Shown here piece after piece: positions 13,210-26,167 of a stretch of 64,000 nt of DNA. The position numbers were made by a program, and so were the translations under genes. How positions within the stretch are numbered: the stretch's first letter is position 1; every line of letters starts with the position of its first letter. Location of the stretch: assembly GCA_015146655.1 (NCBI GenBank), contig VKHL01000031.1, positions 168,822 to 232,821 on the forward strand, read 5' to 3'. The notes under the pieces are model-generated. The model had not been told where the DNA came from, ran no database searches, and worked only from the letters and a program-made list of their open reading frames with translations. Origin of the DNA: Ochromonas danica (lineage: Eukaryota > Sar > Chrysophyceae > Chromulinales > Chromulinaceae).

Positions 13210-15289
13210 ATGTCTGATGTTGCTGATATGCTTGGTCTAACGACTACCAAGCAAGTCAATAATAACAATAGCAATAATGTCGTAACAGATATTCTCACTT
13301 CCTCTCAACCCCTTACCACTTCTACCACTGCTACTGCTGCTACCCTTGCCAATAGTAATAAGAAGAAGAAACCTAAAGGTATGAAACGAGAAGTCTTTGA
13401 TCTGCTAGGACCAGATGGTTTATTACCTGCAACACAATTACCTCAAGTTTTACCACCTACTTTCAAAAATAAACGAATCACAATCTTAAAAGGCAAATGG
13501 TCTTATGAAGTCATACATAACTCTGCTAGAAAAGATAGTAATAATGTATCTTTTTATCATTGGGTAAAAACAGAAATGAATTGTTTTGATTATCCTTATG
13601 CTAAATTTAATTTACATCTTGATCGTCCATATTATACAGAAGAAGAATATCATCAATATCTAGAAGATCAAACATGGACAAAGGAAGAAACAGAGGAATT
13701 AATTGATCTCTGTATTCAATATGATTTACGATGGCCTGTCATCTATGATCAATATCCTTCCAATATGACAACAAGTCAACGATCTATTGAAGAGTTAATG
13801 GCAAGGTATTATTTTATTGCACAACGTTGTAAACAAATGCGCAACAACAACAATATTGTTAGTAATGCTAATACTAATACCAACAGCAACAATAGTGATA
13901 ACAACAATACAGTCAATAACAACAATAACAGCAATGGGGTCAATAGTACTAATACTGCTGCCAATCCCAATAACAACCCCCCTGCTGCTGCTACTGCTGC
14001 TGCTACTGCTGCTGCTACTGCTGCTGCTACTACTACTGGTACTGTTCCTCCTGCTACTGCTACTGCTGCTGCTCCTCGATCCAATGGGATGGAAGATAAT
14101 AATCCTTATGCTTCGTTTGATCTTGAGAAAGAGAAGAAAAGAAGGTTTATACAAGATCAGCTATTCAAACGAACACGTGAAGATGAAATCGAAGAAATGG
14201 CTATTAAGGAGGAGTTGAAATCCATTGAAGCTATGATAAAGAAAAGCAAGAAACAGGTTAGAGAGAATGCCCTATGTCTATGTCTTATATGAGTGATTTA
14301 ATTTTTGTTTCTGTTGTACACGCAGGTCAAGTCTACTCCAACAGCTTCCTCTTCCTCGGTAGTGACTCCGCATGTAGCATCTGGTGGAGATTGGCATTCC
14401 TATTCTGCTGCTCTCACAGACTCTCGTGGCTTGCTTACTGCAACAACAACAAGCCCTGTCGCAGAATTATACCAAGGACCGCAACCTGGAAGACCATGTT
14501 TGCAGAGCTCTCGTCTCTATCTGACATCTAATCTCAACCTTTCCAAGAGCTTGATTGGCAAGATGAACTCTTATCTCAAGGAGATTGGAATGCCTGAAAG
14601 ACCGCTTGCCACTAAGACTGTGTGTGATCTGATTGATGGAATTCGTAAAGACACAGTGGCACTCATGTCTCTCACCTCCCTCACCGTGAAGAAAGAGAAA
14701 GATCTGGGATCTGCTAAAACAAACTCTGCCAAGAGCACTGCTAAGGCTTCACAAAAATCATCCAAGGCCAAGGCTTCGAAGCCAAAGACCCCAGCCAATA
14801 ATACTAATGCGGGAGCTGATGCGGCAGATAGTGCTGCGGGCAATGCAAAGGGAAATAGTGACAATGCTAAAGCTGTGCCAAATGATTCGAATCTTGTGGG
14901 TTTACTTGATGTCTTTGATTCCAATGTCCCGCTCGAGGTTGAAGTGAAACCTGCCAAACCAGCTCCAAAGAAGGTAATAGTCATGTACTTCATGCTCGTG
15001 TGTTTGTGTTGATAGTGTTTAATTTCTGATACTATAGAGATCGCGCGCCAAGAAAGACACAAATGCTGCAGCTGCAGCTGCTGCCGCCGCTGCAAGTGCT
15101 GCAACTGTTTCGACAGAACCTCTTCCTCTCGGGGGGATTGAACATGTTCCAACAGTAGATACTGCTAACCTTGAGGCAAAATTCGATCTGGATGCATCTG
15201 GCGCCATGTCAGTCTTCGATGACATCTCCGTGTTGGACGATTTCGATCTCTCTCCTGCTCAGCCAACACCGAAGAAGAGTCGTCGCTAA
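13210..15289 (+). CDS. DMAP1: DMAP1/SWC4-like chromatin protein
   Basis: Three exons (13210-14256, 14326-14973, 15038-15289) join to 648 residues. The protein matches DMAP1/SWC4/EAF2, a shared subunit of the NuA4 acetyltransferase and SWR1 remodeller that deposit H4 acetylation and H2A.Z. Visible family blocks, in order: MSDVADMLGL at the start, PKGMKREVFDLL (about residue 57), an NSARKDSNNVSFYHWVK stretch (about 108), DYPYAKFN, and a SANT-type segment YTEEEYHQYLEDQTWTKEET (about 143-162) ending in MARYYFIAQR. Long Asn, Ala/Thr and Pro runs (about residues 210-290) separate this from a conserved C-terminal region. Lys/Ala-rich and poly-Ala tracts follow. The basic tail ends KKSRR. It converges with the ArfGAP gene. 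Confidence 0.92.
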
Positions 15290-15407
15290 TCCAATTAACA
15301 GAGTGAATACAAGCATTTAGGTAGTCAGTTCTTTGTGCACTATTTAGTAACATTACAACTACAAAGTCTAAAGCATAGCGTTTACCAAGCGGTATTAGAC
15401 GATTACT

Positions 15408-16925
15408 TTATGAAGTTAGGAAATCAGGTTGGTCACAAGAGGAGAGGATTAACAGATCCGGGGTGTGGGAAATTGATGGTTGTATATGCTGTGGTGTGGA
15501 TGAAGCATAAATGGCAGGTTGGGAAAGGTTCACTGCGAAAGACTGACCAGTATTTTGGACAGTTGCTGTGACAGGCGATAACGGCAGAGACGAGGACGAT
15601 ATTGAAGAAGAGGGAGAAGTGATTGTGCTTCGTCTGGCGGGACCAAGAAGGATGGGCCTCAACACAGTTGGATCAGGAATTTCCACTACGTCTGATAAAC
15701 CCTCTTCTCCTTCAACGCTGCCAGGTGATTCCACCACCAAAGCAGCAGGAGCGTTAGGATAAGGGTGCCTTCTGAGAAAGTTACTCGAAACGCGGGCCGC
15801 TCTGCGAGCAGTGGGATCAGATCCGACAGCATAAGCATAGACGGTTTCCAAAGAGTCGTCCACAACAGCGTCAACTGCTGGGATAGGAAGGGGGGCCTCG
15901 CTGTAAAACGGTATAGGTTCAACGCGGACAGAAGGTGCTGTTAAATTGACAGCCACTTCGCTGTCATGTAAGGGAACAGCTATAACAGGTGTGGGAGGAG
16001 AGTCGTCCATTTGGACAGAAGGCGAAGTTGGTACAGAAGTCGACACAGTGATGTGTCGAGTTGACTGTGTTGATAGAATGGCGTCAGGCGAAAAGCTAAC
16101 CACAGAAGGAGCAAGCCTTCCACCACTTGTGGGTTGAGAAAAGGAAGGAGGCGGCCGGAGTGGGGCTTTCTGTAAGACTGGAATGGAGGCTGGAACTGGA
16201 GCTGGAGCGAGCACTGGAGCTGGAGAAGGAGCTAAGAAAGGGAGTGGAGGAGGAATTTGAGGCCTGGGAGGTGGTATGGACGAGGACACGCGTGACTGTA
16301 TTGGGGAAAATGGCGGTATCCGATACCACCTTCTTTCCACATACTTCAACCTCACAAATTCGCGGAGAAGGTCTTTGCTTAGTCGAATCAAAGAAAATCG
16401 ATTCATATCATCGACAGTAATCTCAGCCATGAAGATACGATTGCTGGCTTTGTTACCAGTCCCAGCCACGGCGTCAAGCTCAGCCACATCAAAACGAACC
16501 AAAGGCTGGATAGATTTTATTCGAAATCCAAATTCACGACTGAAGTACGCACAATAAGATACATAGAATAGAGAATAGATATAGAGAATCTTACTGGATT
16601 GTAGAACAGGTGGAACAGAGAAGAATACTATGAGTCAGATCCACGAAAGCTGGATTCTTCAACAAAACAAAATAAAATAGTAGACTGTTACGAGAAAGCC
16701 TGTGTTGAACAGAGAGAGAGAGAGAGAGAATTACGGGTGGGTCTTACAGGTTTGCCACAATCAGCACATCGATCATTGTCTTCTAGATTGAGCAAGGAGA
16801 GAATGGTCACCTCCTACTCGAATATCATCACAAGATAGGTCAAGGATTGCCGGCAACGTCCAGTCCATCCAATCCAACCTTACCTCAACATTTCTAACTA
16901 TAGGATAGCTAAGCGAGCTATTCAT
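15408..16925 (-). CDS. AGFG-type ArfGAP domain protein
   Basis: Four exons (16925-16884, 16813-16748, 16656-16595, 16539-15408) join in frame to 433 residues. The N-terminal 125 residues form an ArfGAP domain that stimulates GTP hydrolysis on Arf GTPases. The zinc finger is CADC...CSTC (about residues 30-53), followed by IHREFGFRIKSI and ending LKYVERRWY, which is closest to the AGFG/HRB branch (VKSI...EKYEKKRWY). The Arg after the zinc finger, normally in IHR, is present. The rest is Pro/Ser-rich and probably disordered, without the FG repeats of animal AGFG. The first exon codes only 14 residues and was chosen because its phase-0 donor fits; it and the promoter are duplicated at 4730-4893. 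Divergent from epsin. Confidence 0.85.
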
Positions 16926-17450
16926 CTATTCTCAGACACATGATAAGTCGTCAGACCAATCAATTCTCACCACGAAATGCGGCAAAATAACACAACCACT
17001 TCAATAGATACACAGTAGAACAGTCTAGCTGGTCCAAAACTCTGGGAGGCAGAAAAACGGGTGTTTTTCTCCAAGAATCTTCTTGGCCAAGTGGAGGGTT
17101 GTGGTTAACTTGTCATAGGGTCCAGACTCTGGGAGCGCTAGGCAGACACACACACACAGTCCGGCAGTGCAACAACGAAGCACAGCTCACTGTGAGCAGC
17201 ACGAGACAAACAACAACAGAGAAGCAGATCTCATCAAGTCTTTGCTATTATTCTCTAATAGATCCACTATCAACAAGGATAGTGAATTGATTACTAACGT
17301 GGTTTTCTTTCTATCCTTGTGTTAGTTATCTCTTACTATTCTTTCTTATTCTCTCTTTCTCTTTTCTCTCTTGATCTTTCGAATAAGTTCATTCTTGGAA
17401 TTCCTCAATTGATCTTTGGAAAGGAATTGACCACAAAAAAAACGGAAAAA
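16926..17450. promoter_or_regulatory. Divergent ArfGAP / epsin intergenic region
   Basis: 525 bp between two opposite start codons. The first 75 bp belong to the segment duplicated at 4730-4893. A pyrimidine-rich stretch (17319-17370) precedes the epsin ATG at 17451. Short open frames here have no coding sign. Confidence 0.5.
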
Positions 17451-19946
17451 ATGTCATTATCATTTAATTTAGCTTCGATTAAAAATTCTTTGGATGAAGT
17501 ACGTGCTCAATACTATCCAAAGAATGAGACAGAGAAAAAGGTAGGAATATTCTTAAGCTCACTGAGCGGTTGGTCAGTCCTCATCTCATGAGATTGCTTG
17601 AATGATTCGATAGGTCTATGAGGCTTTGTCTTCCAAGAACTGGGGAGCTTCCTCCACTCTTCTCAATGAGATTGCACAAGAGAGTCATGACTAGTAAGTC
17701 CTCACTTACATTTGCGCGTGTTTTGTGACTAATGGATGATGTTGTGTTTTTTTCATCAGTGAGAAGTTCAATATTATCACTGCAATTATCTGGCAGAACT
17801 TAGAGTCTGAAGGCAAAACTTGGAAACAGATCTTCAAAGTGAGATCCTTCCATTCTGTCTCTGTTGTGTGTTTCCATTCATGTTTAACCTGTTGCTTTTG
17901 CTTGACGTGTAGACATTGACTTTGATCGACTTCTTGATCAAGAATGGTGCCGAGCGCTTCATTGAGCATTCTCGTGATCGTCTCTTTAAACTTCGTGCTC
18001 TTCAAGACTTCAACTTCTATGAAGGAACAGTCGATAAAGGCTCGGGTATTCGCGAGAAGGCAAAGCAGCTGGTAGAGTTGTTGAATAGCAATGATCTTAT
18101 CCGCCAAGAACGCGAGAAAGCTCGTACTCTGCGAAACAAATTTTCAGGCTTTGACAGTCGTGGCAGTGGAGGTGGATATGGTGGCGGTGATAGCTACAGT
18201 AGTGGTGGTAACGGAGGCTTTGGTGGTCGTGGCGGAAGCTCCTATGGTGGTAGTGGTGGAAGCTCCTATGGTGGCAGTGGAGGAAACTCCTATGGTGGCA
18301 GTGGAGGAGGATATAACGATAGCTACAGCAGCGGTGGTGTTGGTGGTGGTGGTAGTGGTCGTTATGGCGGAGAAAGCTATCATGACTCTTCATATTCTTC
18401 ATCTCGCGGAAGTGCCAATGTTGGTCGCTATGGTGGCGGTGCTTATGAGAGCGATCGTCCTAATCGTTACACTGACGAGCCCACACATCATGATGAATCG
18501 CACGACTTCCGATCGGGTGAGGATAAACAGCACACTTCTCGCACGCCTAAGTATCAGGATGAGGAGGAACGTGATGAAGTGAAAGAGAAGCCTAAGGCTT
18601 CCAAGCATAGCAGCTCTTCTGCAACATCTGGCGCTGGCAAGTTGAAAGTGAACATCAAAAAGTCGTCAAATCCTGCGCCTGTGGCCGCTCCTGCTGCTGC
18701 AGAAATTGATCTTATTGGAGACCCTGTTGGTTCTTCTGGTCCTGCTTCTGTTGCTCCTGTTGCTGATTTTGATCCTTTTGCTCCTACTCCCGCATCCGCT
18801 CCTGCAGTTCCAGCTGCTCCTGCGGTTGCTGCGTTTGACCCTTTTGGTGCAAGTCCTGCAGCACCTGCTCCTTTCCAAGCTTTTGGTGCCGCTCCTGTAG
18901 CGCCTGCCGTCCCGGCGGCTCCTGCTGTGGCAGCCTTTGATCCATTCGCTGCAGCACCAGCGCCTGTCCTTCAAGTCCCCCAACAGCCACCATTCCAGCA
19001 ACCTTCTTTCCAACCCTCTTACCAGCAGCAACCTTTCCAGCAGCCTGCATTCCAGGCCACCCAGCAGCAGCCTTTCCAACAGCCTGCATTCCAGGCCACC
19101 CAGCAGCAACCTGCTCTGTATGGTAATGCCTTCCCTGGTGCTGCACCTCTCGCCCCTTCTCCTATGGGTGGCTTCGCTTTTCCCCCTGCAGCCCCAACCA
19201 TTCCACAATCGACCTACAGACCTGCCCCTGCTCCTTCTTCTGCCGCCCATGCGGACGCAGATTTCGGAGATTTTGAGGCTGCCCCTTCCTCCCAAGCCAA
19301 CAGTGGAGCTAACAAGTGGGGTGATCTCGGCGCACTGGTGGACTTAGGTAAGATTCAGAAAAATGAAGATCTCAAAGCCAAGCAGGCAAATCAACAGTCC
19401 GCTAGTCAGGCATATGCTAATAATTCTTTTGCTGGATTGGATGGATTCTCGAAGGCTCAACAGAGCATGGTGAGTTGCTTGGCGTTGTTCTTGCTTTATC
19501 ACTGACATAACCTTCTGGGTGATATTTAGACTGCTGGCAGCTCTTATCAACGCCCAATCGGTAGTGTAGGAGGCATGATGGGTGCACCTACCAACTCCGC
19601 AGGTCCTCCCATGCGTCCAATGGGAGCTCCAGCTATGGGTGGAGCTCCTATGATGATGCAGGGTGGTGCACCTTATGGAGGAATGATGGGTGGTCCGGTT
19701 GCGTCGGGTCCCTTGGGTTACGGAGCACCTCCCCAAATGGGCATGTATGGTGGAATGCAAGGTCAATACCCTCCTCAGCAACCTTACCCTGGTATGTCTG
19801 GAGCTCCTGCTTATCCTGGTGCAATGGGTGGTTATCCTCAAGCTCCTGGTGGTTACCCACCTCGAGGTAAGCTTTCGTGTCGGTCTTCAGCTCTCCAAAA
19901 TTAAGTTTGTATCTTATGACTATCTTTACTTGTTTTAGGTTTCTAA
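17451..19946 (+). CDS. Epsin-like ENTH domain endocytic adaptor
   Basis: Six exons (17451-17540, 17614-17693, 17760-17838, 17913-19469, 19530-19866, 19939-19946) join to 716 residues. Residues 1-150 form an ENTH domain, which binds phosphoinositides and bends membrane in clathrin-mediated traffic: SLDEVRAQYYPKNETEKKV, NWGASSTLLNEIA, TLTLIDFLIKNGAERFIEHS. A Gly/Ser/Tyr-rich repeat follows (GGSSYGGSGG units), then a charged stretch, then an Ala/Pro/Gln-rich tail with three DPF motifs (near 18765, 18840, 18940), the classic AP-2 appendage ligand. Two copies of a Gln/Pro unit PAFQATQQQ lie near 19045-19110, and acidic DFGDFEAAP and WGDLGALVDLG near 19255-19345. The last exon codes only the final Gly-Phe and the stop. 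Confidence 0.93.
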
Positions 19947-20542
19947 TGGCCTAACCCAGTGATATCTATAGTTCTGACGTATAGTACACAGAGTAGTTGA
20001 ATGGTCGACAGTCTTGCGTTTGCATTTTCGGCCACTTGCACACATTTAAGGTAACCTATGGAGAGAAAGAAAAGAAAAGTGGCAGGCTGAAGATGTTTGG
20101 TCGTTTGTCACTGAGTCTCAGCTCGAATGCTCAGTTTCTGTTGTAGTTGTACTCTTAAAACGATTCCCTGCCTTGACGAACACATGATTTGATTATTGCC
20201 GTGCAAATAGTTATTACCAGTTATTACACACAGCTTGCTACCACTGTTCACCAAATAACTCAACTCAGGTCAACAGTGCATACTGATCCAGCCATCTTCT
20301 GCAAGTAGCATAAACATGTGTGCATAATGCATTTAGAAATAAGTTAGTCAAGTGGAAAGAGAAACAACAGCAGATGCTCGAAAACGCTCGATTGAGTGCA
20401 AATCAAGGCGCAGACGCCTCGAAACATCTGTCCGTAATGGAAACCCAGTCCAACACTCAACTTGTAGTACCGCGGTGATTGTAGTATCTACTATATACAT
20501 ATAGAGCAACAAAACAATAACAGAGAACAAAGAATAGAGAAA
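19947..20542. other. Convergent intergenic region, epsin / kinase
   Basis: About 600 bp between two convergent stop codons. I see no gene, RNA or repeat. Confidence 0.6.
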
Positions 20543-21731
20543 CTAATAGCCTGTGAGAATCCAAGGGTCTTTGAGCATCTCCCGAGCAGTCAAACGTTGT
20601 GTAGGATTAGAAATCAAGAGCTTTCCAATTAATGCTTTGATAATATCCTTCACATTTGCCCATACAGGATTTTCATCAAATGAATATTGCGCATGCTATC
20701 AATCATTCAAAATAACAAGTGCAAGATGATGATAACAGGTTGATATGAAACAACAAGGTAAAGAGGAAGAACTTACTTTAATGGCGTTTAATAACACTTT
20801 GTCATCATCACTGTTAGCAAAGGGTAAATCACCAGCAATCATCAAATAGATTAGAACACCTACAGACCACATGTCCATGGACTTGGAATACGGTTGTTCT
20901 AATAAAGCTTCTGGTGCAATATAAGGAACATCATTCCAATCAAACAGTGGATGATCAGATAAGCTTTTCGTACTACCATTTAGTACAGCACAACTAAAAT
21001 CAGTAATCTTTACTTCATAAATTGTAGAAGCATGCATAATACCACCACTTTTCTTTACCATGATCGTATCAGGTGTGAGATTTCTAATAATAATATTTCG
21101 TTCATGACAATAATGAATACCAGCTAAAAGAGATTTAACAATTGTTCGTACATCTCCTATAGCAAAGCTGGATGTCTTACTTGTACTATCAATGAAATTC
21201 TTTAACCTTTTCGAATCAATAAAGTCCATGACCATAAAGAGACTATTATCAGTCAGAAAGACTTCTCTTAATCGTGGGATACAAGCATGTGATAATTTCG
21301 AGAGAATTTTAGCTTCTTCAGCAGGTTCTTGTCCTTCATAGTTTTCTATATGATGTTCTTTAATTGTGACTTTATGTCCTGAGACACGAGAGATTGCTTC
21401 GTAATAGGAGCATTTGTTACCTCGACTACCAGACAGAGAGTGACACAAAACAGAAGGTGAGGAGTGATTAATTACCAGATGACAGAGCAAGAAAATATAC
21501 AATGAGATAGTTATGAGACAAGGAAAAGCTATACGACGGGATGTGGAAAATGTGATTGTCTACTTACATGCGAACTCGTAAGCCAATATCATACCCATCT
21601 GATCGATAATTGGAAGGATGTCCATATCTTTTGGTAATTCTAGGTCCCAATCCACCTTTAGAGTCTAACATGGTGTCAATATACCCTTTAGCAGTCTTGG
21701 ATCCAAATGGTAAGACATTAGCCGAACCCAT
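20543..21731 (-). CDS. CaMK-like kinase domain protein, predicted pseudokinase
   Basis: Three exons (21731-21568, 21425-20777, 20695-20543) join to 321 residues. The fold follows CaMK/CDPK-type kinases: a beta-3 Lys in VTIK (about residue 76), an alpha-C Glu in EPAEEAKIL, APEALLEQPYSKSMDMWSVG as the activation-segment end, and a C-lobe closing with NPTQRLTAREMLKDPWI. Several catalytic motifs are degraded. There is no glycine-rich loop. HRDLKPEN reads IRNLTPDT, replacing the catalytic Asp with Asn (about residue 169) and the Lys with Thr. DFG reads DFS. No EF hands follow. A scaffold or allosteric role is more likely than phosphotransfer, inferred from motifs alone. The first exon (54 residues) is not kinase-like. 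Confidence 0.85.
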
Positions 21732-22186
21732 TTTCGTTTCTAGCGGAGGATACTAGGATAATTGTATAGAGAGAGAGAGAAAGGGAGGGGAAGAGTTCAA
21801 AAGGTTGAGATTAGAGCAAGAGAGGGTAGGTTAGTGATTGTAGAAGGAATCAAAACAGAGTGTGATACTTGTGATAGTTGTATTGTTTGTGTTGTTGTTG
21901 TCTCTGTTGGTTGTGTTGCGAATCAATCATGTGATGATGTGATGCACGCTCTCTGCTTGGTGCTTGCTGGGCGACCGTTTTCCACCCCTCCCGCATTATA
22001 GACCGCTGTGTGGGGTCTACTGTAGACTGAGATTGAATAAATAGTATAAATAATATAGACTAGTAATGTTATAAAACTAAACAAGAGAATAAATCCAATC
22101 AATTACTATCAGATGGCCTTCTATGTTATTAAAATTATTATTAACTTTAAAAAGTCAAACAAAACCAATAGAAGGAAAAATTATGT
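21732..22186. other. Intergenic region upstream of kinase, up to tRNA
   Basis: Holds the kinase promoter (minus strand), with a GA-rich run near 21770-21790. An 80-codon plus-strand open stretch here shows no homology sign. AT-rich towards the tRNA. Confidence 0.5.
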
Positions 22187-22257
22187 TCCTTCGCCGGGAA
22201 TCGAACCCGGATCTCGAGAATGAGAATCTCATATCCTAACCATTAGACTACGAAGGA
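22187..22257 (-). tRNA. trnE-CTC: tRNA-Glu (CTC)
   Basis: On the minus strand the cloverleaf folds fully. The acceptor stem TCCTTCG pairs with CGAAGGA, the D arm contains GTCTAATGGTTAGGAT, the anticodon stem TGAGA/TCTCG holds the loop TTCTCAT (anticodon CTC), and the T arm is CCGGGTTCGATTCCCGG. Body sequence agrees with eukaryotic tRNA-Glu. No intron and no encoded CCA. Confidence 0.96.
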
Positions 22258-22537
22258 GATGCTGATAAAGGAAATATAATTGTATATTAGGTAATATGTG
22301 TTCCCGTATTACATTGTTATCTTAGGGTTGTCTTTATCTTATTTTGTCATGATTGTTGAGAACGCAAGTTCTGGAGTTCGAGTGGAACTATCTCATTACT
22401 TACATACATCTACGATTCAAAAATTAAAGAGAATAAGGAATATTCCCCTCTTCATCAAAACACAGCACGACAACTAAACTCCAGCAACAAGATGAAGAAT
22501 GCAAAACTGTTTTTGATTGGGAAGAATGAATTTATGA

Positions 22538-25500
22538 CTACAGCTGCCCATCCAAGTGACTATAGAGCATCTTATGCTTCTGTTCTCGTTCAATCAGCTG
22601 TTGATAGGCAGATCGTAAAGCATTGATCAAAAAGATCGCGCTGAATCCTGACCAAAACAAGACGAGCCGGAAGCCCCAAGTCATCGCGCAGACCGCATCA
22701 CAACGTGAACTATAGTATTCCAAAACCTACACGAACACATAAATAGGAATGAATACCGCACGCAAACCACATAATAATGCCTACCACTCACCTGCATGAG
22801 ATATCCAGACAAGACAAGGGATAGACAGTAGCCAAACATGTTGAACACCACTAAACTGAGAGAAGTAGAAGTGGGACGATGATATCTGGGTACTATTGAA
22901 ACTAAAATACCCGCACAAGCTGGTAGGATACTTCCACCAAAGAATAGAACCAACCATAACAAAATGATGACGTTATAGATATTGTCACAGAAGGTAATTG
23001 GTAATGAACAAATCAGAGCAAAGGAGCCCAAGACACAGACTATTTCCAAGGCAACAACTCTTCGTTTGTATCCTTTATATCCTCCAAATATATCAATAAG
23101 ATATCCTCCAAAAATCACACCTAAAACAGGTCCAGTGGCAGCACAGCTAATGAAAAGCATGTTGACAAGAAGTAACGGAGCCTTTAGAGAGATCAAGAGA
23201 TATTTTGTCCCCCAATATTGTACACCAGTCACCGTGAAGTAGAGAGCGGACATCGCTAATGATACATGAATTATGACACCAACAGTATTAAGTCAATACA
23301 AATCCTCGAAAGTTGGGTAATAATGGTCAAACTCACCTCCCAAGAGATTACGGTAGACAGGCATGGAAAGCAATGCTCGTATAGAACGCATCCAATGCCG
23401 TCGACTAACTTTGGTTGGCGAAGGGTTGACCATCCCTCTCTCTACTCCGTGGGATGAAGGTGGAGAGCAAGGTGCTGGAAATGGAAGTGTGGGCGATCGT
23501 ATTGGCATCGGACTAGTGAGATCAAACCACTCGTCTTCCGAATCCGATCCACTGTGACTAAGAGTAAAAAGAAACGTTCATTTAAAAATAAGGCAACTTA
23601 CTAAAACACCTGGAAAAATCGCACGAACTAACCTGTCCTCCGAAGGAGTTTCTATGCGGACATTCAGAATGCGCTTTCTTTGTGAGTTCTCATTGTTGTT
23701 AGAATGAACAGAGTTTCCGACATCAGATTCCTCAAATTGATAATAACCCGCTTTAGTACGGCTGCTTTGATTCACTTTATCAGTTAGATCATATCCCGAA
23801 CTGTCACTTGCTTGACCGGACAATCTATTTATCACAAAACGATAGAATCGATAATACAGACTGGTTTTTTCAATGCTTCGTGATGATGAAAGTGATGGTG
23901 AATAGTTTGCCATGGTGGGAAATGATGATGTAGGAGGAAGGCGTCGAGAAGATTGCCCACTTTTTCTTTCTGTCGGAATGGCATGGTTGGAGCGACTCTC
24001 TTGCCCCACTGAATCAGTCATTGTAGTGTTGGCACCATAAAGAGAGAGCAAAGGAGTGCTCTCACCTGAAGATCTACTAAGTTCCAAGGAGGTGCTCTCC
24101 TTAAGAGGCTGCTTGACTGCGAATACTTCTTGAGCTGAATGATCTTCAACAGTCACAGGCTGTGGCAACAAGGGAGGGACATCTACAATAACGTCTTGAG
24201 ATTGTTTTGACTCTGAATTGTCTTTGGAAGATGAAAAAGGAGGAAGAGAAGGCAAAAGAGAGGGTGATCCGACGAAGGCTATCCCATTCTTTTTCATACT
24301 ATCAACTTTCTTGGAAGATAGACTATTAGATCTTTGAAAAGTGGGATATACAGTGTTAGAGGATGAACTAGTATTATCCTCAGATCCAGTTTGAACACCC
24401 AAGTCTGATGCTGTTCGTTTCCTACTTCTCCCACTCCCTGTACTAATCCTTCCACTTCCTGCACTTGCAATAGGGGTGCCAATATGGAAGCTTGCATTGT
24501 GACTAATGACTCCAGTAATACTGCCAGTACTATTATTGTACTCCTCTGATATACTCTTTCTCCTCGCTTCACGAAGGGATTCATATCGTAAAGGCTCATA
24601 GACTGCCAACGTTGCCGTGCTGCTGTTAACACTTCCGAAATAATCATCCCTCCCCAAGCCACCACCACTACCTCCTCGAACATCATTTAAAGGAACTGTC
24701 TGACCATTGCTTTTGGCTTTAAAACTTCCACGCCCAGAACTACTTTCGTTCGAGCAGAAACTATCCGATTGCAAAACATCTTGCAAGTCAGCCAACGTGA
24801 TGCCAAGATCATCACGAGAGCTAACCTCTCGCATATTACAACCAGCACCACCGCCGCCGCCGCCGCCACCACCACCACCACCGCGTACTGCCCCAATAAT
24901 GCTACTGCTACTATTGATAGCAATATCTTTTCCATCATTTGGACTAGACAATTGACTACTACCACCACCACCACCAGCCCATCGAAACCCAGCCAATGAC
25001 CCAAAGACATCATTCTGTGAATCTGTTGCAAGGACAAAACAGTTAAGCAAATACGTTTCAATATAAGATACAATCACTCTCATACCTACCTAGAAGTGCA
25101 ATATCATCATAAGATCGTTTAATCATATCACGTGTTGACAATAAATCAAACATAGAAGCACTCATCGAAGTTCGTCGCCAACTTTGACGATGTTTCTTCT
25201 CTTCAATCGCTTCAGCAGATTGTTGTCTCATCCAACGTTGAGTTGAAGATCCTTCACCATCTCCTCTCATTCCTCTTGGATCACCTCCCACCCGAGGAGT
25301 TACTGCATCATCAGGTGCTTCTAATTTGCTTTCATCACCTCTTCGGTAGAGATCAGACTTACCATCATTATCATCATATTCATCATGAGACAGATTCTTA
25401 TTGGTTGAAGCTAAATATCCATCCGCTTCCATGTCATACGCATTATCATCACTAATCAAGTGATCCAATCCCACATTTTCTTCAGAGAAGCTAAAGGATC

Positions 25501-26167
25501 TCCCACCTTTTTTACGTGGTGTATATTGACTGAACTTGACTGTAATCTCATTCGTTCGCACAAAGTAAAGACAGAGATAAAGTGGTGTTAACAAAGCAAT
25601 CTCAATGAGAAAAGGCCATCGCCAACAAAGTAATCCAAAACAATTTTCTTGATCATGTTGTAAGAAAGAAATACAAAAGGTTGCAATAAGATATCCCATC
25701 ATAATACCAAATGGAACAGATGCTTGTAAATAACTCATCCATGTTGTTCTTTTCTTTCTTGGAGCATTTTCATTTGTCCATAAAGGTAGAAAGACACAGA
25801 TTACACATTGACACCATCCCATCATAAAACGCATTCCAATAAACATGGAAGTTGAATAAGGTTGTCCAATTGGTGTCATCGCCCATAAAAAAGTGAAAAA
25901 CATATTGGCTGCAACAGCAAAGATTATAACTTTTTTATGTTCAAATTTACGTAATAGATATCCTGCAAAAGGTCCACCACTACCAAGGGAGAGATAGACG
26001 ACTCCACCTAATAGACCTTGTTGACCAGCATTCATATTAAAGGAATTAGCAATAGATACTAATAAAGCAGGTACAGCACCAGCTTCCATATATTGTAAGA
26101 AATTAGCTAAGAGTAAGAAATTAAACAAATATCGCGTACGATCACTACGATTCTGTAAAATAGACAT
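22538..26167 (-). CDS. Spinster-like MFS transporter with long central loop
   Basis: Five exons (26167-25090, 25022-23633, 23557-23337, 23255-22792, 22726-22538) join in frame to 1,113 residues. Six hydrophobic helices occupy about residues 10-215, including the MFS loop motif GYLLRKFEHKK and RFMMGWCQC. Six more lie in about residues 895-1080, with GGYLIDIFGGYKGYKRR. The order and motifs are those of the Spinster/SPNS branch, whose members export lipids from lysosomes. Between the halves lies an unusual hydrophilic loop of about 670 residues with poly-Gly, Ser-rich and acidic segments. That is far longer than the short loop of ordinary MFS carriers and probably regulatory. Substrate unknown. 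The ATG at 26167 was preferred over an upstream GTG. Confidence 0.85.

Noticed and set aside
13795-14218. Ser-, Ala- and Leu-rich frames on both strands
   Set aside because: Shadows of the Asn and Ala/Thr codon repeats of DMAP1 in other frames.
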